A stretch of DNA of 64,000 nucleotides, taken from assembly GCA_014695325.1 (NCBI GenBank), contig JACJNZ010000039.1, positions 1,178,001-1,242,000 on the forward strand. The letters are read 5' to 3'. The notes under the pieces were generated by a model. The model searched no databases, was not told the DNA's origin, and worked only from the letters and a program-made list of their open reading frames with translations. The DNA is from Cyanobacteria bacterium FACHB-502. GTDB taxonomy: Bacteria; Cyanobacteriota; Cyanobacteriia; Elainellales; Elainellaceae. Positions 43,645 through 52,294 of this stretch are shown here, one piece after another; within the stretch, counting starts at the first letter, position 1, and each line of letters starts with the position of its first letter. Position numbers and translations under genes: made by a program.

Positions 43645-46140
43645 TTAGGAGCCTCCGGTGAGAATGATATAGGCTCCGGCGAGAGCGGCGATCGTTCCCA
43701 AAATAGCTGACCAGACGGGATGATCACTGCGGGCGATCGTGCCCCGTGGCGACTGGATGGTTTCTACATCGATCCAGGGAACAACACCGCGCCGAAACCA
43801 GCCGACTACGGTGACAGTTTTAGGGGATGGGGCAAGCCAGATCTCAGGACGAACTACCTGAAACAGCAGATCGCCCAGCCAACCAATCTGGCTCGTATAA
43901 TGCAGCCGAATCATACCGCGATGCGAAGCAGTTTCCGCTGGGGGGAAATCGATTTGCAAAAACAAATCTTGATGCAGCCGATTTAGAATGCCGCGTCGTC
44001 CGTAGAGCTGCCCCTGAAGCCGCACCGGATGCGGATCGATCGGAAGTGCAGCCGGGTCGCTGAGCCAGTCTGCGAGTGGAACTTCTCCCTTCAGGGCAGA
44101 GCGTTTGATATCTGGAAAAAAGGCATTGATTCGCAAAAATGTGCCAAGGCTGAATCCCAGCAGTCCCAAGCCTGTTACCACCGACCAGTCTGCCCACATC
44201 CAGTCGATTTCCAGCCAGCGCATTTGCTTTGCTAGAAAGCCGATCGCCCACAGTATCCCAGCCACGAGCCACCCAGCCAAAACGCCGAGGTAGGGTGCAA
44301 AACAGAGCCATGCGAATCGAGGATGTGCCGCCGAGCCAGGTTTCTCCGGCTTCCAGGAGATTTGCGGTTCGAGCCGCCAGTGCCGCGCATAATCAGCGAG
44401 TCGGTTCAGTCGCTCGCCCAGTAAAGGATGACCGTTCAGCGCATTCAACCAGGCGCGATAGGGCTGACGGCAATCCCACTCCAGCAGATCTGGCTTAGGT
44501 GGCTGATGCAAACTGCCCAGCGTTAGCGATTGACGATAGCCTACAGGCATTAGCAGATCTAAGCTTTCCACCAGGGGCGGCGTTGATCCATGCTGCGCCA
44601 AGGTTTCCGCCATGCCAATCGTAAGCTTGAGCAGTGCCCGCGATAACCCGTTGGGGTTGCCTGTTAGCTCTGCCGCTGTTCGATCGCTAAAATACAGCCG
44701 AATTCGAGATAGCAACAGTGCCGGAATCCTAAGCAGCCAGTAGATTCCATAGCCCAGGCTCGACACCCCGATCGCCAAACTCTGTAAGATTCCAAGCGAC
44801 TGACGATTGCCCCAACTCGCGACTGACCAGTAAACCTGATAAGGCAACTGAGCAGCGATCGCCACTAGCGACAGAATGCCCACTTCGCGCTGTGTGATGT
44901 GTGCCCACTCTGCTGCATAAAGAGCTGCAATCTCATCGGGTTCTAGCCGCTCTAGCAATCCCTGACTAACCACAATTCGGGCGTTGCGGGGCAAGTAGCC
45001 GTAGGAAAAACAAAGTGGAACGGCGATCGGCAACCGTTTCAGCGTCGGAAAGGGCAGGCTGTGCGATTGGGTAAGCTGCCTCAGCAGCCGCAGAGCTTCA
45101 GGGCTAAAGGACTCCAATTCCGCTCGCCGCCAGTCTTCCATGCTATAGCAATACTTCAGCACCAGATCTAGCAGCCAGGGCGACGCGAAAAACAGCACCG
45201 TCAACCCAATGACCACACCCCAAAACGGATCGAAGTAAACCGTCCAGACGCTCAGATTAAAGAAATCAAAGCGAACGCTCAAAAGAAACTCATTCAGCCG
45301 ATCGCGTCCGAAATGAATCAGCGCACAAAGCCACCCAATTAAAAGGGCGATCGTTCCTACCTGAAGTGCCCAAAATCCCGAGCGATCAACCGTTCCCAAG
45401 CTCGCCCCTTTTTGCAGGCGCTGTGAAGCCGTTTTCCTGCTGGAATGATCGGTTGCCGCTTCTCTTGCTGCTTCTTGGGGGGACAAGGGAGCCGATCGCG
45501 CTGAAGCTGTGCCGTCTGCTGGCTCTGGAGAAGGAGAAATCGCAGCCTGGACAGCCGGAGTATCGCTGCTTGTCTCTGAAACACTCGCCCTGCGGAAATC
45601 AGCTTGCTGAGGCGACACAGTTTCCGGAGCAGCGGCAGCGAACGGGCTAAATCCGCTATGGGGGGTATCCGCCTCAAGCGGCACAAATCCCGTTTCGTCT
45701 GTCCAGTCGGCTGCGGTTGGTTCTTCAGCGAGGGGGACATTGGATGGAGCGGTAACCGATGGAGCAGCGATTCCGTAGCGATGTTGAAGGTCGCTCAGCA
45801 TTTGATTTGCCCAACCCTGCACTTGGGAATTGGGGCTGCCACACAAGGTTCGGCAGAGGTCGATCGCTTTCTGGAGCTGTTGGGTACGGGCGTATGCCTT
45901 GACCAGTCCCATTTCTGCCTTGAGCCGATTGCTGCGCAGTTCTCCAGCAGAACGATCGCTGCGCCTGATCGGGATCTGGCACACCGCTTCAAGCAGCTCG
46001 ATCGCCCGGCGATACTCTTTTTGTTTCAGCGCCAGCAAGCCAGATTGCAGCAGATTCCCGGATGGCTTCGGTGATGATATGCCTGACTCAAAAGCGTCAG
46101 AATGATTACCCCCTGAGGGGAACTGCTTCGCATCGCTCAT
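43645..46140 (-). CDS. TPR plus M48-like protein with lost zinc ligands (probable pseudoenzyme)
   Basis: 831 residues. Residues about 25-125 are TPR-like (LLQSGLLALKQKEYRRAIEL). A linker and two membrane helices lead to an M48-type domain. The zinc motif HExxH reads AEWAH (near residue 406, LYAAEWAHITQRE), so the first His is Ala. The distal Glu normally found in ExxAD reads LYFSD (near residue 483). Both changes remove zinc ligands. Two more membrane helices follow, then a C-terminal beta domain. It is likely a non-catalytic scaffold derived from a membrane metalloprotease. Confidence 0.7.
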   Translation of the reverse strand: MSDAKQFPSGGNHSDAFESGISSPKPSGNLLQSGLLALKQKEYRRAIELLEAVCQIPIRRSDRSAGELRSNRLKAEMGLVKAYARTQQLQKAIDLCRTLCGSPNSQVQGWANQMLSDLQHRYGIAAPSVTAPSNVPLAEEPTAADWTDETGFVPLEADTPHSGFSPFAAAAPETVSPQQADFRRASVSETSSDTPAVQAAISPSPEPADGTASARSAPLSPQEAAREAATDHSSRKTASQRLQKGASLGTVDRSGFWALQVGTIALLIGWLCALIHFGRDRLNEFLLSVRFDFFNLSVWTVYFDPFWGVVIGLTVLFFASPWLLDLVLKYCYSMEDWRRAELESFSPEALRLLRQLTQSHSLPFPTLKRLPIAVPLCFSYGYLPRNARIVVSQGLLERLEPDEIAALYAAEWAHITQREVGILSLVAIAAQLPYQVYWSVASWGNRQSLGILQSLAIGVSSLGYGIYWLLRIPALLLSRIRLYFSDRTAAELTGNPNGLSRALLKLTIGMAETLAQHGSTPPLVESLDLLMPVGYRQSLTLGSLHQPPKPDLLEWDCRQPYRAWLNALNGHPLLGERLNRLADYARHWRLEPQISWKPEKPGSAAHPRFAWLCFAPYLGVLAGWLVAGILWAIGFLAKQMRWLEIDWMWADWSVVTGLGLLGFSLGTFLRINAFFPDIKRSALKGEVPLADWLSDPAALPIDPHPVRLQGQLYGRRGILNRLHQDLFLQIDFPPAETASHRGMIRLHYTSQIGWLGDLLFQVVRPEIWLAPSPKTVTVVGWFRRGVVPWIDVETIQSPRGTIARSDHPVWSAILGTIAALAGAYIILTGGS

Positions 46141-46362
46141 CGCAATACACCTCTATCAGATTGGTTTGAGCTGTCAGCCTTTACTTGTAGCAGACTTGAC
46201 GATCGCTTATTGCAGCCCCAAATCCAGCAAACAGCAAACTGCGATCGAGTATGCCCCTCTTGTCTGGGATTCTGTCGCTTACGGGGAAAGTCGCTAGGCT
46301 GTAGAAAGGCAAACAAATTTTTCACGTATCAGTAACACGCATCAATCATTTATTAGGGGTAG

Positions 46363-47574
46363 ATGATGACTCGTCAATCGCCGAGCTGGGATCTCAACCG
46401 CTTTGTGAAAACGCTGTCCTACTTTGGGGTTGTGCCCATTTTGAGCCAGATAAACTGGTTTCAGCAGTGGTTTGGCAGTCGTCCTGACCCCACCGTGAAT
46501 AGCCGATCGCTCACCCTTTCTCCAACCCCAACTTCGCTGCCAACTGCTCCTGCTCTGTCTATGATGCCTCAAACGATTCTGGCGATCGGAACCCGTGATG
46601 TGTTGACTGCTGTGGTTGATCACTTGCAGCAGCAGGGCAAGCCCATTCGAGCCGGGTCGATCGATTCAGCGAATCCGCATCTGCCCATTGGAGAAAACGT
46701 GGAGTGGGTGACGCTCGACCTTCAGCAGCCTCCCGCGCCCGAACTGCTAACAGACATTCGAGGAATCATTTGCGCCCCTAACTCTGAGGTGGTCGAACCT
46801 ACGGTGCGTTTCCTGCTTCAGGCAGTTCAGCGATCGACTGTGCGTTTGCCAATTTTTGATTTCAGCCAGCAGTCTGCCAGTGGGTCTGAGGCGAATCGGT
46901 CTGAGGCTGAGCTGTCGGAAATTTGGGGCGCACTCGATGATGTCGTAATGGGTGGCGTGAGTCAGAGCGGTATCCGCTTGAATGGCGACACAGCAGAATT
47001 TTCAGGACAGGTTTCAACCGCAAACTCTGGCGGCTTTGCTTCGGTCAGAACGCGCAACCTGGAACCGCCGATCGACCTCTCCAGCTACGACGGCATCGAA
47101 CTGCAACTGAAAGGCGACGGCAACCGCTATAAGTTTATGCTGCGCGGCGAAACGCAATGGGACGGCGTGGCACACTGCGCTTCTTTCGACACGATTCCCC
47201 AGACCTGGATCACCGTTCGCATTCCCTTCGCGACCCTGATTCCCGTCTTTCGTGCCCGCACGCTCCCAAATGCTCCACTGAAGCTCAATTGCATCCGCGC
47301 CCTTCAGCTCATGCTCAGCAAATTTGAATACGACGGCGCGCTCAATCCCCACTTCCAGCCCGGTTTCTTTCAGCTTCAGGTGCAGTCGATTTCTGCCTAT
47401 CAACAGGGGAATCGATCGCCCTTTGTGCTTGTCTGTCCCCCAAGTCCTGAAACCGAAATTCTGCTGCGCCAGAGCGGTCTTCCGGTGATGATTCTTCGTC
47501 CTGCCGAAGGCGATGATGCGGCGAAGATTGCAGCAGATGGGGTGAGGGCGATCGATCGGCTGGAACATAACTGA
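46363..47574 (+). CDS. CIA30-family protein
   Basis: 403 residues. The N-terminal third resembles a degenerate Rossmann fold (ILAIGTRDVLTAVVDHLQQQ). The rest is a CIA30 domain: IWGALDDVVMGGVSQSGIRL, SGGFASVRTRNLEPPIDLSS, FMLRGETQWDGVAHCASFDT and the ending SISAY. CIA30 proteins help assemble complex I in eukaryotes; cyanobacterial versions are thought to act on NDH-1 or in photosystem assembly (inference). The start is ATG 46363, or ATG 46366 in the same frame. Confidence 0.82.
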   Translation: MMTRQSPSWDLNRFVKTLSYFGVVPILSQINWFQQWFGSRPDPTVNSRSLTLSPTPTSLPTAPALSMMPQTILAIGTRDVLTAVVDHLQQQGKPIRAGSIDSANPHLPIGENVEWVTLDLQQPPAPELLTDIRGIICAPNSEVVEPTVRFLLQAVQRSTVRLPIFDFSQQSASGSEANRSEAELSEIWGALDDVVMGGVSQSGIRLNGDTAEFSGQVSTANSGGFASVRTRNLEPPIDLSSYDGIELQLKGDGNRYKFMLRGETQWDGVAHCASFDTIPQTWITVRIPFATLIPVFRARTLPNAPLKLNCIRALQLMLSKFEYDGALNPHFQPGFFQLQVQSISAYQQGNRSPFVLVCPPSPETEILLRQSGLPVMILRPAEGDDAAKIAADGVRAIDRLEHN

Positions 47575-48016
47575 CTGAATTAAGTTGTTGCGATCGAGTT
47601 AATCAATGAGTCAATGAATTCTGATGTTGCCTGCCGGAGTTGCTAAATCCTGAAGCAAGCTTTTGATTGATGATCTGGGGTACGGATCAAGAAGAAATTT
47701 GATGAAACCAGGGTTGACAGTAACTGGAATCATTGAATTCCGGTTGATTTGGAAAACGCTCCTAAGCAGGTGACCGGAGAAAGGGATGTTTGAGTATTGC
47801 AGTGTTGCTTATGGCTGGATAGGAAGAAGATAGACTCAGGAAATTTCCTGGCTTCGGAGCAAAGGGCAGGAAATGACCGAATAGAACAAAGCGACGGGCC
47901 AGTTTACCCGACTTGCTGAGGTTATTTCGTTTCGCTTGTTCACACTACGACTTGTGAGATATACTGTAAAACTGTATTGATAAGCTCCCCTTCGGAACTT
48001 TTACGATACCAAAATT
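47575..48016. other. Intergenic region before tRNA-Thr
   Basis: No gene is seen. The last 80 bases carry the promoter of tRNA-Thr. Confidence 0.5.
47936..47965 (+). promoter_or_regulatory. Promoter of tRNA-Thr
   Basis: A -35-like TTGTTC (47936-47941) and a -10 TATACT (47960-47965) with an 18-bp spacer lie about 50 bp upstream of the tRNA. Confidence 0.5.
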
Positions 48017-48089
48017 GCTGGTGTAGCTCAGTTGGTAGAGCAGCTGATTTGTAATCAGCCGGTCGCAGGTTCGAGTCCCGTCACCAGCT
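48017..48089 (+). tRNA. trnT-TGU: tRNA-Thr (anticodon TGT)
   Basis: 73 bases. The acceptor arm GCTGGTG pairs with CACCAGC. The D arm has AGCTCAGTTGGTAGAGC, the anticodon stem GCTGA/TCAGC encloses loop TTTGTAA, and the T arm has GGTTCGAGTCC. It lacks an encoded CCA. It stands directly before a recombinase gene and is the probable integration site of the island. Confidence 0.96.
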
Positions 48090-48286
48090 TTTATTTAAAA
48101 CAAGCATTCTCCTTGATATATCAAGGTTTCAGGCATCCTCTGCTGAGCGATGCCATTTTTATGTTGGGTATTTTTAGGGGTGATTAGAGCTGTTTAGAGC
48201 CAAGATTGAGATAAGGATTGAGATAAAAATTGGGGTATGGTGGGTACGCTAGTACTAGAAATCTTGCCCAACTCATCTCCAACGCC

Positions 48287-49483
48287 ATGTATTCTCCCAA
48301 GTCCCATAAAAAAGCAAGGACAGGTAGTGTTCAGATCAGGAGTAGCAACAATCGGCTCCAGCTAGTTTTTAGCTTTTGCGGCAAACGGCATTTCGTATCC
48401 ACTGGCTTGGGAGATAGTCCCTTTAACCGTAAGCAGGCGCAAGACAAGGCGTTAGAGGTTGAGCGGGATATTGCGTATGGTGAGTTTGACCCCAATAATC
48501 TTGACAAGTATAAAGCTCTGGCAGCTCTAACCACTGTTGATCCGACTCCTACCAATTCCAACGAAGGCTTGGAATTACCTGAAATCTGGAATCGTTATAG
48601 GGAGGTGCGATCGCCCAAAAAGTCAGCATCCACGATCAGGATGTATGGATGGGTCGCAAATCACATAAGCAGGTGTCCTTATAAATTATTGACTGAAGCA
48701 CAAGCTATCTTTGATTGGCTGCATGCTAATGTACCTGCGGATTCCACCAAACGAGTTTTGACGCAGCTATCAGCAAGCTGTAAATGGGCAAAGAAGTCTG
48801 GTTTGATTGGTGGCAACCCGTTTCAAGGGATGGCATCAGAAATTAAGCTAGAAAAACCTGATGGCGAAGAGGAGGAAGAAATCAATCCTTTTACCAGGGA
48901 GGCGCGCGATCGTATCATTGCCGCCTTCAAAGCTGATCGCTACTACAAAAGGTATGCTCCACTCGTAGAATTTCTGTTTTTCACAGGATGCAGACCCTCC
49001 GAAGCTATTGCCCTTCAGTGGAAGCACATTGGTAGGCAAGAAATAACTTTCCGTAGAGTATTTATTTATAATGGTAAGAAATTTGTGATTCAGGAGGGGC
49101 TTAAAACTCAGAAGCTAAGGAAGTTTACGATTAATGCTCAACTTGCTGAGATCATCACATCAATTAAGCCGGAGAATTTTGACCCAGAAGCCTTAGTATT
49201 TCCTAGTCCTGAAGGAAAACATATTGATTGGCACAATTTCACTGCCCGTGCTTGGAAGAAGGTTTTAATGTCACTTTCCCAAGACATCATACTATCAGGT
49301 GGAGAGGTGCAGCCCGGTATTGAGTACCGTAATCCCTATCAAATGCGGCACACCTTCTGTAGTCTTTGCCGAGAGCAAGATATTCCGAGTATTCAGCTTG
49401 CTAAATGGGTTGGCAATTCGGCTGAAATGATCGATCGAGTTTATGCTAAGCCTGTGAGCAGAATTCCAGTCCCTATTCTGTAG
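48287..49483 (+). CDS. Tyrosine-type site-specific recombinase (integrase)
   Basis: 398 residues from ATG 48287 (MYSPKSHKKARTGSVQIRSS); an in-frame TTG at 48230 would add 19 residues. An N-terminal arm-binding domain (SVQIRSSNNRLQLVFSFCGK) precedes a SAM-like core-binding part. The catalytic domain shows the first Arg in FTGCRPSEAIALQW, the HxxR-box as MRHTFCSL, and a final VGNSAEMIDRVYA with the Tyr nucleophile. The gene lies immediately downstream of tRNA-Thr, as expected for an integrase at its own attachment site. It probably mobilised the Dnd island. Confidence 0.92.
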   Translation: MYSPKSHKKARTGSVQIRSSNNRLQLVFSFCGKRHFVSTGLGDSPFNRKQAQDKALEVERDIAYGEFDPNNLDKYKALAALTTVDPTPTNSNEGLELPEIWNRYREVRSPKKSASTIRMYGWVANHISRCPYKLLTEAQAIFDWLHANVPADSTKRVLTQLSASCKWAKKSGLIGGNPFQGMASEIKLEKPDGEEEEEINPFTREARDRIIAAFKADRYYKRYAPLVEFLFFTGCRPSEAIALQWKHIGRQEITFRRVFIYNGKKFVIQEGLKTQKLRKFTINAQLAEIITSIKPENFDPEALVFPSPEGKHIDWHNFTARAWKKVLMSLSQDIILSGGEVQPGIEYRNPYQMRHTFCSLCREQDIPSIQLAKWVGNSAEMIDRVYAKPVSRIPVPIL

Positions 49484-49633
49484 GTTGCCTAGCAGCTTAG
49501 TTTAGTTTCGTAGAGGAGAAAAAATCTGCATCATCACCTCTAGATAATTGAGATTCAGTGAATCGACGAGTAGGCTAAAGAAGTTAGCTTCAACTGATAT
49601 TTTCAGTCATATTGATTGAGTTGATGTAGGTGG

Positions 49634-49960
49634 ATGAAGAAGGTTTATAACAAGCTAGTGCGCGATCGCATCCCCGAAATCATTCAGGCAGCGGGGCGAG
49701 AGTATGCCATAGAAACAATGGAGGAGGAAGAATTCCATCAGGCTCTGCGGGCAAAGTTGGTGGAAGAAGCGCAAGAGGCAGCAGCGGCTACTGACACGGA
49801 TTTGGTAACAGAACTGGCTGATTTGTACGAGGTCATAGATACTCTCATGGCGGCTTCTGGAATTGACCGAAAAACCATTTTAACGGAGCAAAAACGCAGA
49901 CGACTTGAGCGGGGTGGGTTCAGCCGTCGTATTCGGTTGCTCTGGAGTGGGGCAGACTAG
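49634..49960 (+). CDS. MazG-like nucleoside triphosphate pyrophosphohydrolase
   Basis: 108 residues. The motif KLVEEAQEAAAATDTDLVTE with LADLYEVID gives EExxE and ExxD metal sites of the all-alpha NTP-PPase family. It would hydrolyse NTPs to NMP and pyrophosphate. The N-terminal YNKLVRDRIPEII is typical of phosphoribosyl-ATP-pyrophosphatase-like members. It is the first gene of the restriction arm, 26 bp before the helicase gene. Nucleotide depletion or house-cleaning roles in defence are possible (inference). Confidence 0.85.
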   Translation: MKKVYNKLVRDRIPEIIQAAGREYAIETMEEEEFHQALRAKLVEEAQEAAAATDTDLVTELADLYEVIDTLMAASGIDRKTILTEQKRRRLERGGFSRRIRLLWSGAD

Positions 49961-49986
49961 AGACAGGATTACCAGGAGTCGTCTCT

Positions 49987-52101
49987 TTGAGTCTGAAGGA
50001 TCTCGAATTACGCAACCAGTACCGTAGTGATCGCCATAATCTGCTGGAGGGCTTCTACATCCCCTGCTTGGAGCGATCGCTCACCTATGATCGAGCGGTT
50101 GGCTTCTTCTCCAGTACCTCACTAGCAGCGGCAGCGAAAGGTGTTTCGGCACTGATTCGAGTGGGTGGTAGGATGCGGTTAATTGCCTCGCCCCATCTAT
50201 CTCAGGACGATGCGGACGCTATTGCTCAAGGACTCAAGCAGCGAGAGGAAGTCGTCGAAGCAGCTCTAGTACGGGAACTAGAGCAGTTAGAGCAACTCGT
50301 AAATGACAGGCTGGGCTACCTGGCGTGGCTTTTGAGCAGGGAACTGCTGGAGATTAAGCTAGCAATACATCAGAACCCTTACCAGCCGGGCATTTACCAT
50401 GAGAAGTTGGGCATTTTTAGGGATTCCGATGACCAGATAGTTGTCTTTACAGGATCAGCCAATGAGAGTGCCAGTGGGTTGATCGCCAACTTTGAATGTA
50501 TTGACGTGTTTCGCTCATGGAGATTGGGTGATGACGAGCGCATTGTCGAGAAGATTGATGACTTCCAACGACTTTGGCAAAATCAAACTCCAACCCTGGA
50601 AATTCTGGATTTTCCAGAGGCAGCGCGTCGATCACTGCTGCGTCTGTGCCCAGCGCAATTTCCGATGATGGAGGGGGCAGAGTTTAGAAACCGCGAATCT
50701 CAGGGGGATTATTCTATTTCTGCTGCACAATCTTATGTTCCATCACTTTATCCGGTCACTCCATCCTGGCTGAATTTGCGTCCCTATCAGCAGCAGGCGA
50801 TCTCTAACTGGTTTGTGAATCAGGGGCGCGGCACCCTAAAGATGGCGACGGGTAGCGGTAAGACGATTACGGCACTGGCGATCACAGCGGAACTCTACCA
50901 GAAAATCCAGCTTCAGGCTTTGCTAGTGGTGTGCCCCTACCGACATCTGGTAAAGCAGTGGGCAAGGGAGTGCCAGAAGTTTGGATTAGCGCCTGTACTG
51001 GCGTTTGAGAATGTTCGAGCCTGGCAGGGGTTGCTATCGACCCAACTATATAATGTGCGGTCGGGGCACCAACCCTTTCTATGTGTCATTACAACCAACG
51101 CGACTTTGATGGGGCAGGGACTGCAATCACAGCTCCCCTTCTTTCCCAAAAAGACGCTGATTGTCGGAGATGAAGCGCACAATCTGGGCGCACAAAGGTT
51201 AGAAGCCAGCCTGCCGCGCAACATCGGACTGCGGTTGGCGCTATCCGCAACGCCAGAGCGGTATTTCGATGATCGCGGCACTCAAGCACTATTCAACTAT
51301 TTCGGTCAGGTGCTGGAGCCGGAGTTCACTCTGAAGGATGCGATTCAGCAGGGTGCTCTAGTCCACTATCTCTACTATCCCGTCCTCGTAGAGCTGACTG
51401 AACCAGAGATTGAGGTCTATGCCGAACTGACTAGCAAGATCGGACGGGCGATCGCCATTGGCGGCGACGAAGATAACGACAATCTCACGGCACTCCTGAT
51501 ACAGCGGGCGCGACTGGTTGGAGCAGCCGCAAACAAGCTGGAGGCTCTCAGAGAGATTATGCGATCGCGGCTGGATACCAGCCATACCCTGTTCTACTGC
51601 GGTGATGGTTCAGTTGAGGATGACCTGAGTGAGGAGAGCCAGCGCCAACTGGAGGCTGTAGCTCGGATTTTGGCTACAGAAATGGGGTATGGAGTTGCAA
51701 CTTACACAGCCCAAACACCGTTGGAGGAGAGGGAAGACCTGCGGCGTGAATTTGAACTGGGGGAACTGCCGGGACTGGTGGCAATTCGCTGTCTAGATGA
51801 GGGGGTTGATATTCCAGCAATTCAAACAGCGGTGATTTTGGCGAGCAGCGGCAATCCCCGACAGTTTGTGCAGCGACGGGGACGAATTCTCCGTCCTCAC
51901 CCGAATAAGCAACGAGCAACCCTGTTTGACATGATTGTGTTACCGCCTGACTTGGAGCGGGAAACCTTAGAAATAGAGCGCAATCTTCTCCGTAAGGAGT
52001 TGCAGCGTTTTGCCGAGTTTGCTGACCTGGCAGACAATGCGGGTGAAGCAAGGGTGAAGCTATTGGCGTTGCAGGATCGCTATGGCTTACTAGATCTATA
52101 G
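49987..52101 (+). CDS. PLD/DEAD-box helicase, Dnd-type restriction enzyme
   Basis: 704 residues from TTG 49987, preceded by AGGAG about nine bases upstream. Residues about 15-200 form a phospholipase D-like nuclease domain with HEKLGIFRD and GSANES. The helicase follows: Walker A MATGSGKTITAL, DEAH box VGDEAHNLG, LSATPERY, and motif VI QRRGRILRP. Family members clustered with dnd genes are annotated as DNA phosphorothioation system restriction enzymes, which act on DNA lacking the sulfur mark. It is followed by the small protein and the DndD-like ATPase. Confidence 0.85.
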   Translation: MSLKDLELRNQYRSDRHNLLEGFYIPCLERSLTYDRAVGFFSSTSLAAAAKGVSALIRVGGRMRLIASPHLSQDDADAIAQGLKQREEVVEAALVRELEQLEQLVNDRLGYLAWLLSRELLEIKLAIHQNPYQPGIYHEKLGIFRDSDDQIVVFTGSANESASGLIANFECIDVFRSWRLGDDERIVEKIDDFQRLWQNQTPTLEILDFPEAARRSLLRLCPAQFPMMEGAEFRNRESQGDYSISAAQSYVPSLYPVTPSWLNLRPYQQQAISNWFVNQGRGTLKMATGSGKTITALAITAELYQKIQLQALLVVCPYRHLVKQWARECQKFGLAPVLAFENVRAWQGLLSTQLYNVRSGHQPFLCVITTNATLMGQGLQSQLPFFPKKTLIVGDEAHNLGAQRLEASLPRNIGLRLALSATPERYFDDRGTQALFNYFGQVLEPEFTLKDAIQQGALVHYLYYPVLVELTEPEIEVYAELTSKIGRAIAIGGDEDNDNLTALLIQRARLVGAAANKLEALREIMRSRLDTSHTLFYCGDGSVEDDLSEESQRQLEAVARILATEMGYGVATYTAQTPLEEREDLRREFELGELPGLVAIRCLDEGVDIPAIQTAVILASSGNPRQFVQRRGRILRPHPNKQRATLFDMIVLPPDLERETLEIERNLLRKELQRFAEFADLADNAGEARVKLLALQDRYGLLDL

Positions 52102-52120
52102 GGATTCAGTGTTAGCAGCC

Positions 52121-52294
52121 ATGACCAAAGAGTTGAATATGAGCGAGGTGCAGGAGCCAATTACAACTGCTCCTCCGGAAGTACGGAGGATCATCGAGCG
52201 GGTGTTGAAGACAGAGCGGGACAAGCTTTACATGAAAAACCCTCGTCATATCAATGACGACATCCTGACCATCATCAAAGAAGAGGTGCCATGA
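52121..52294 (+). CDS. Small protein associated with DNA modification system
   Basis: 57 residues from ATG 52121; ATG 52139 (MSEVQEPITTAPPEVRRIIE) is the alternative. The sequence ends KNPRHINDDILTIIKEEVP. Its stop overlaps the ATG of the DndD-like ATPase (ATGA), so the two are coupled and probably act together. It resembles small proteins annotated next to DNA modification systems. No enzymatic motif. Confidence 0.65.
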   Translation: MTKELNMSEVQEPITTAPPEVRRIIERVLKTERDKLYMKNPRHINDDILTIIKEEVP

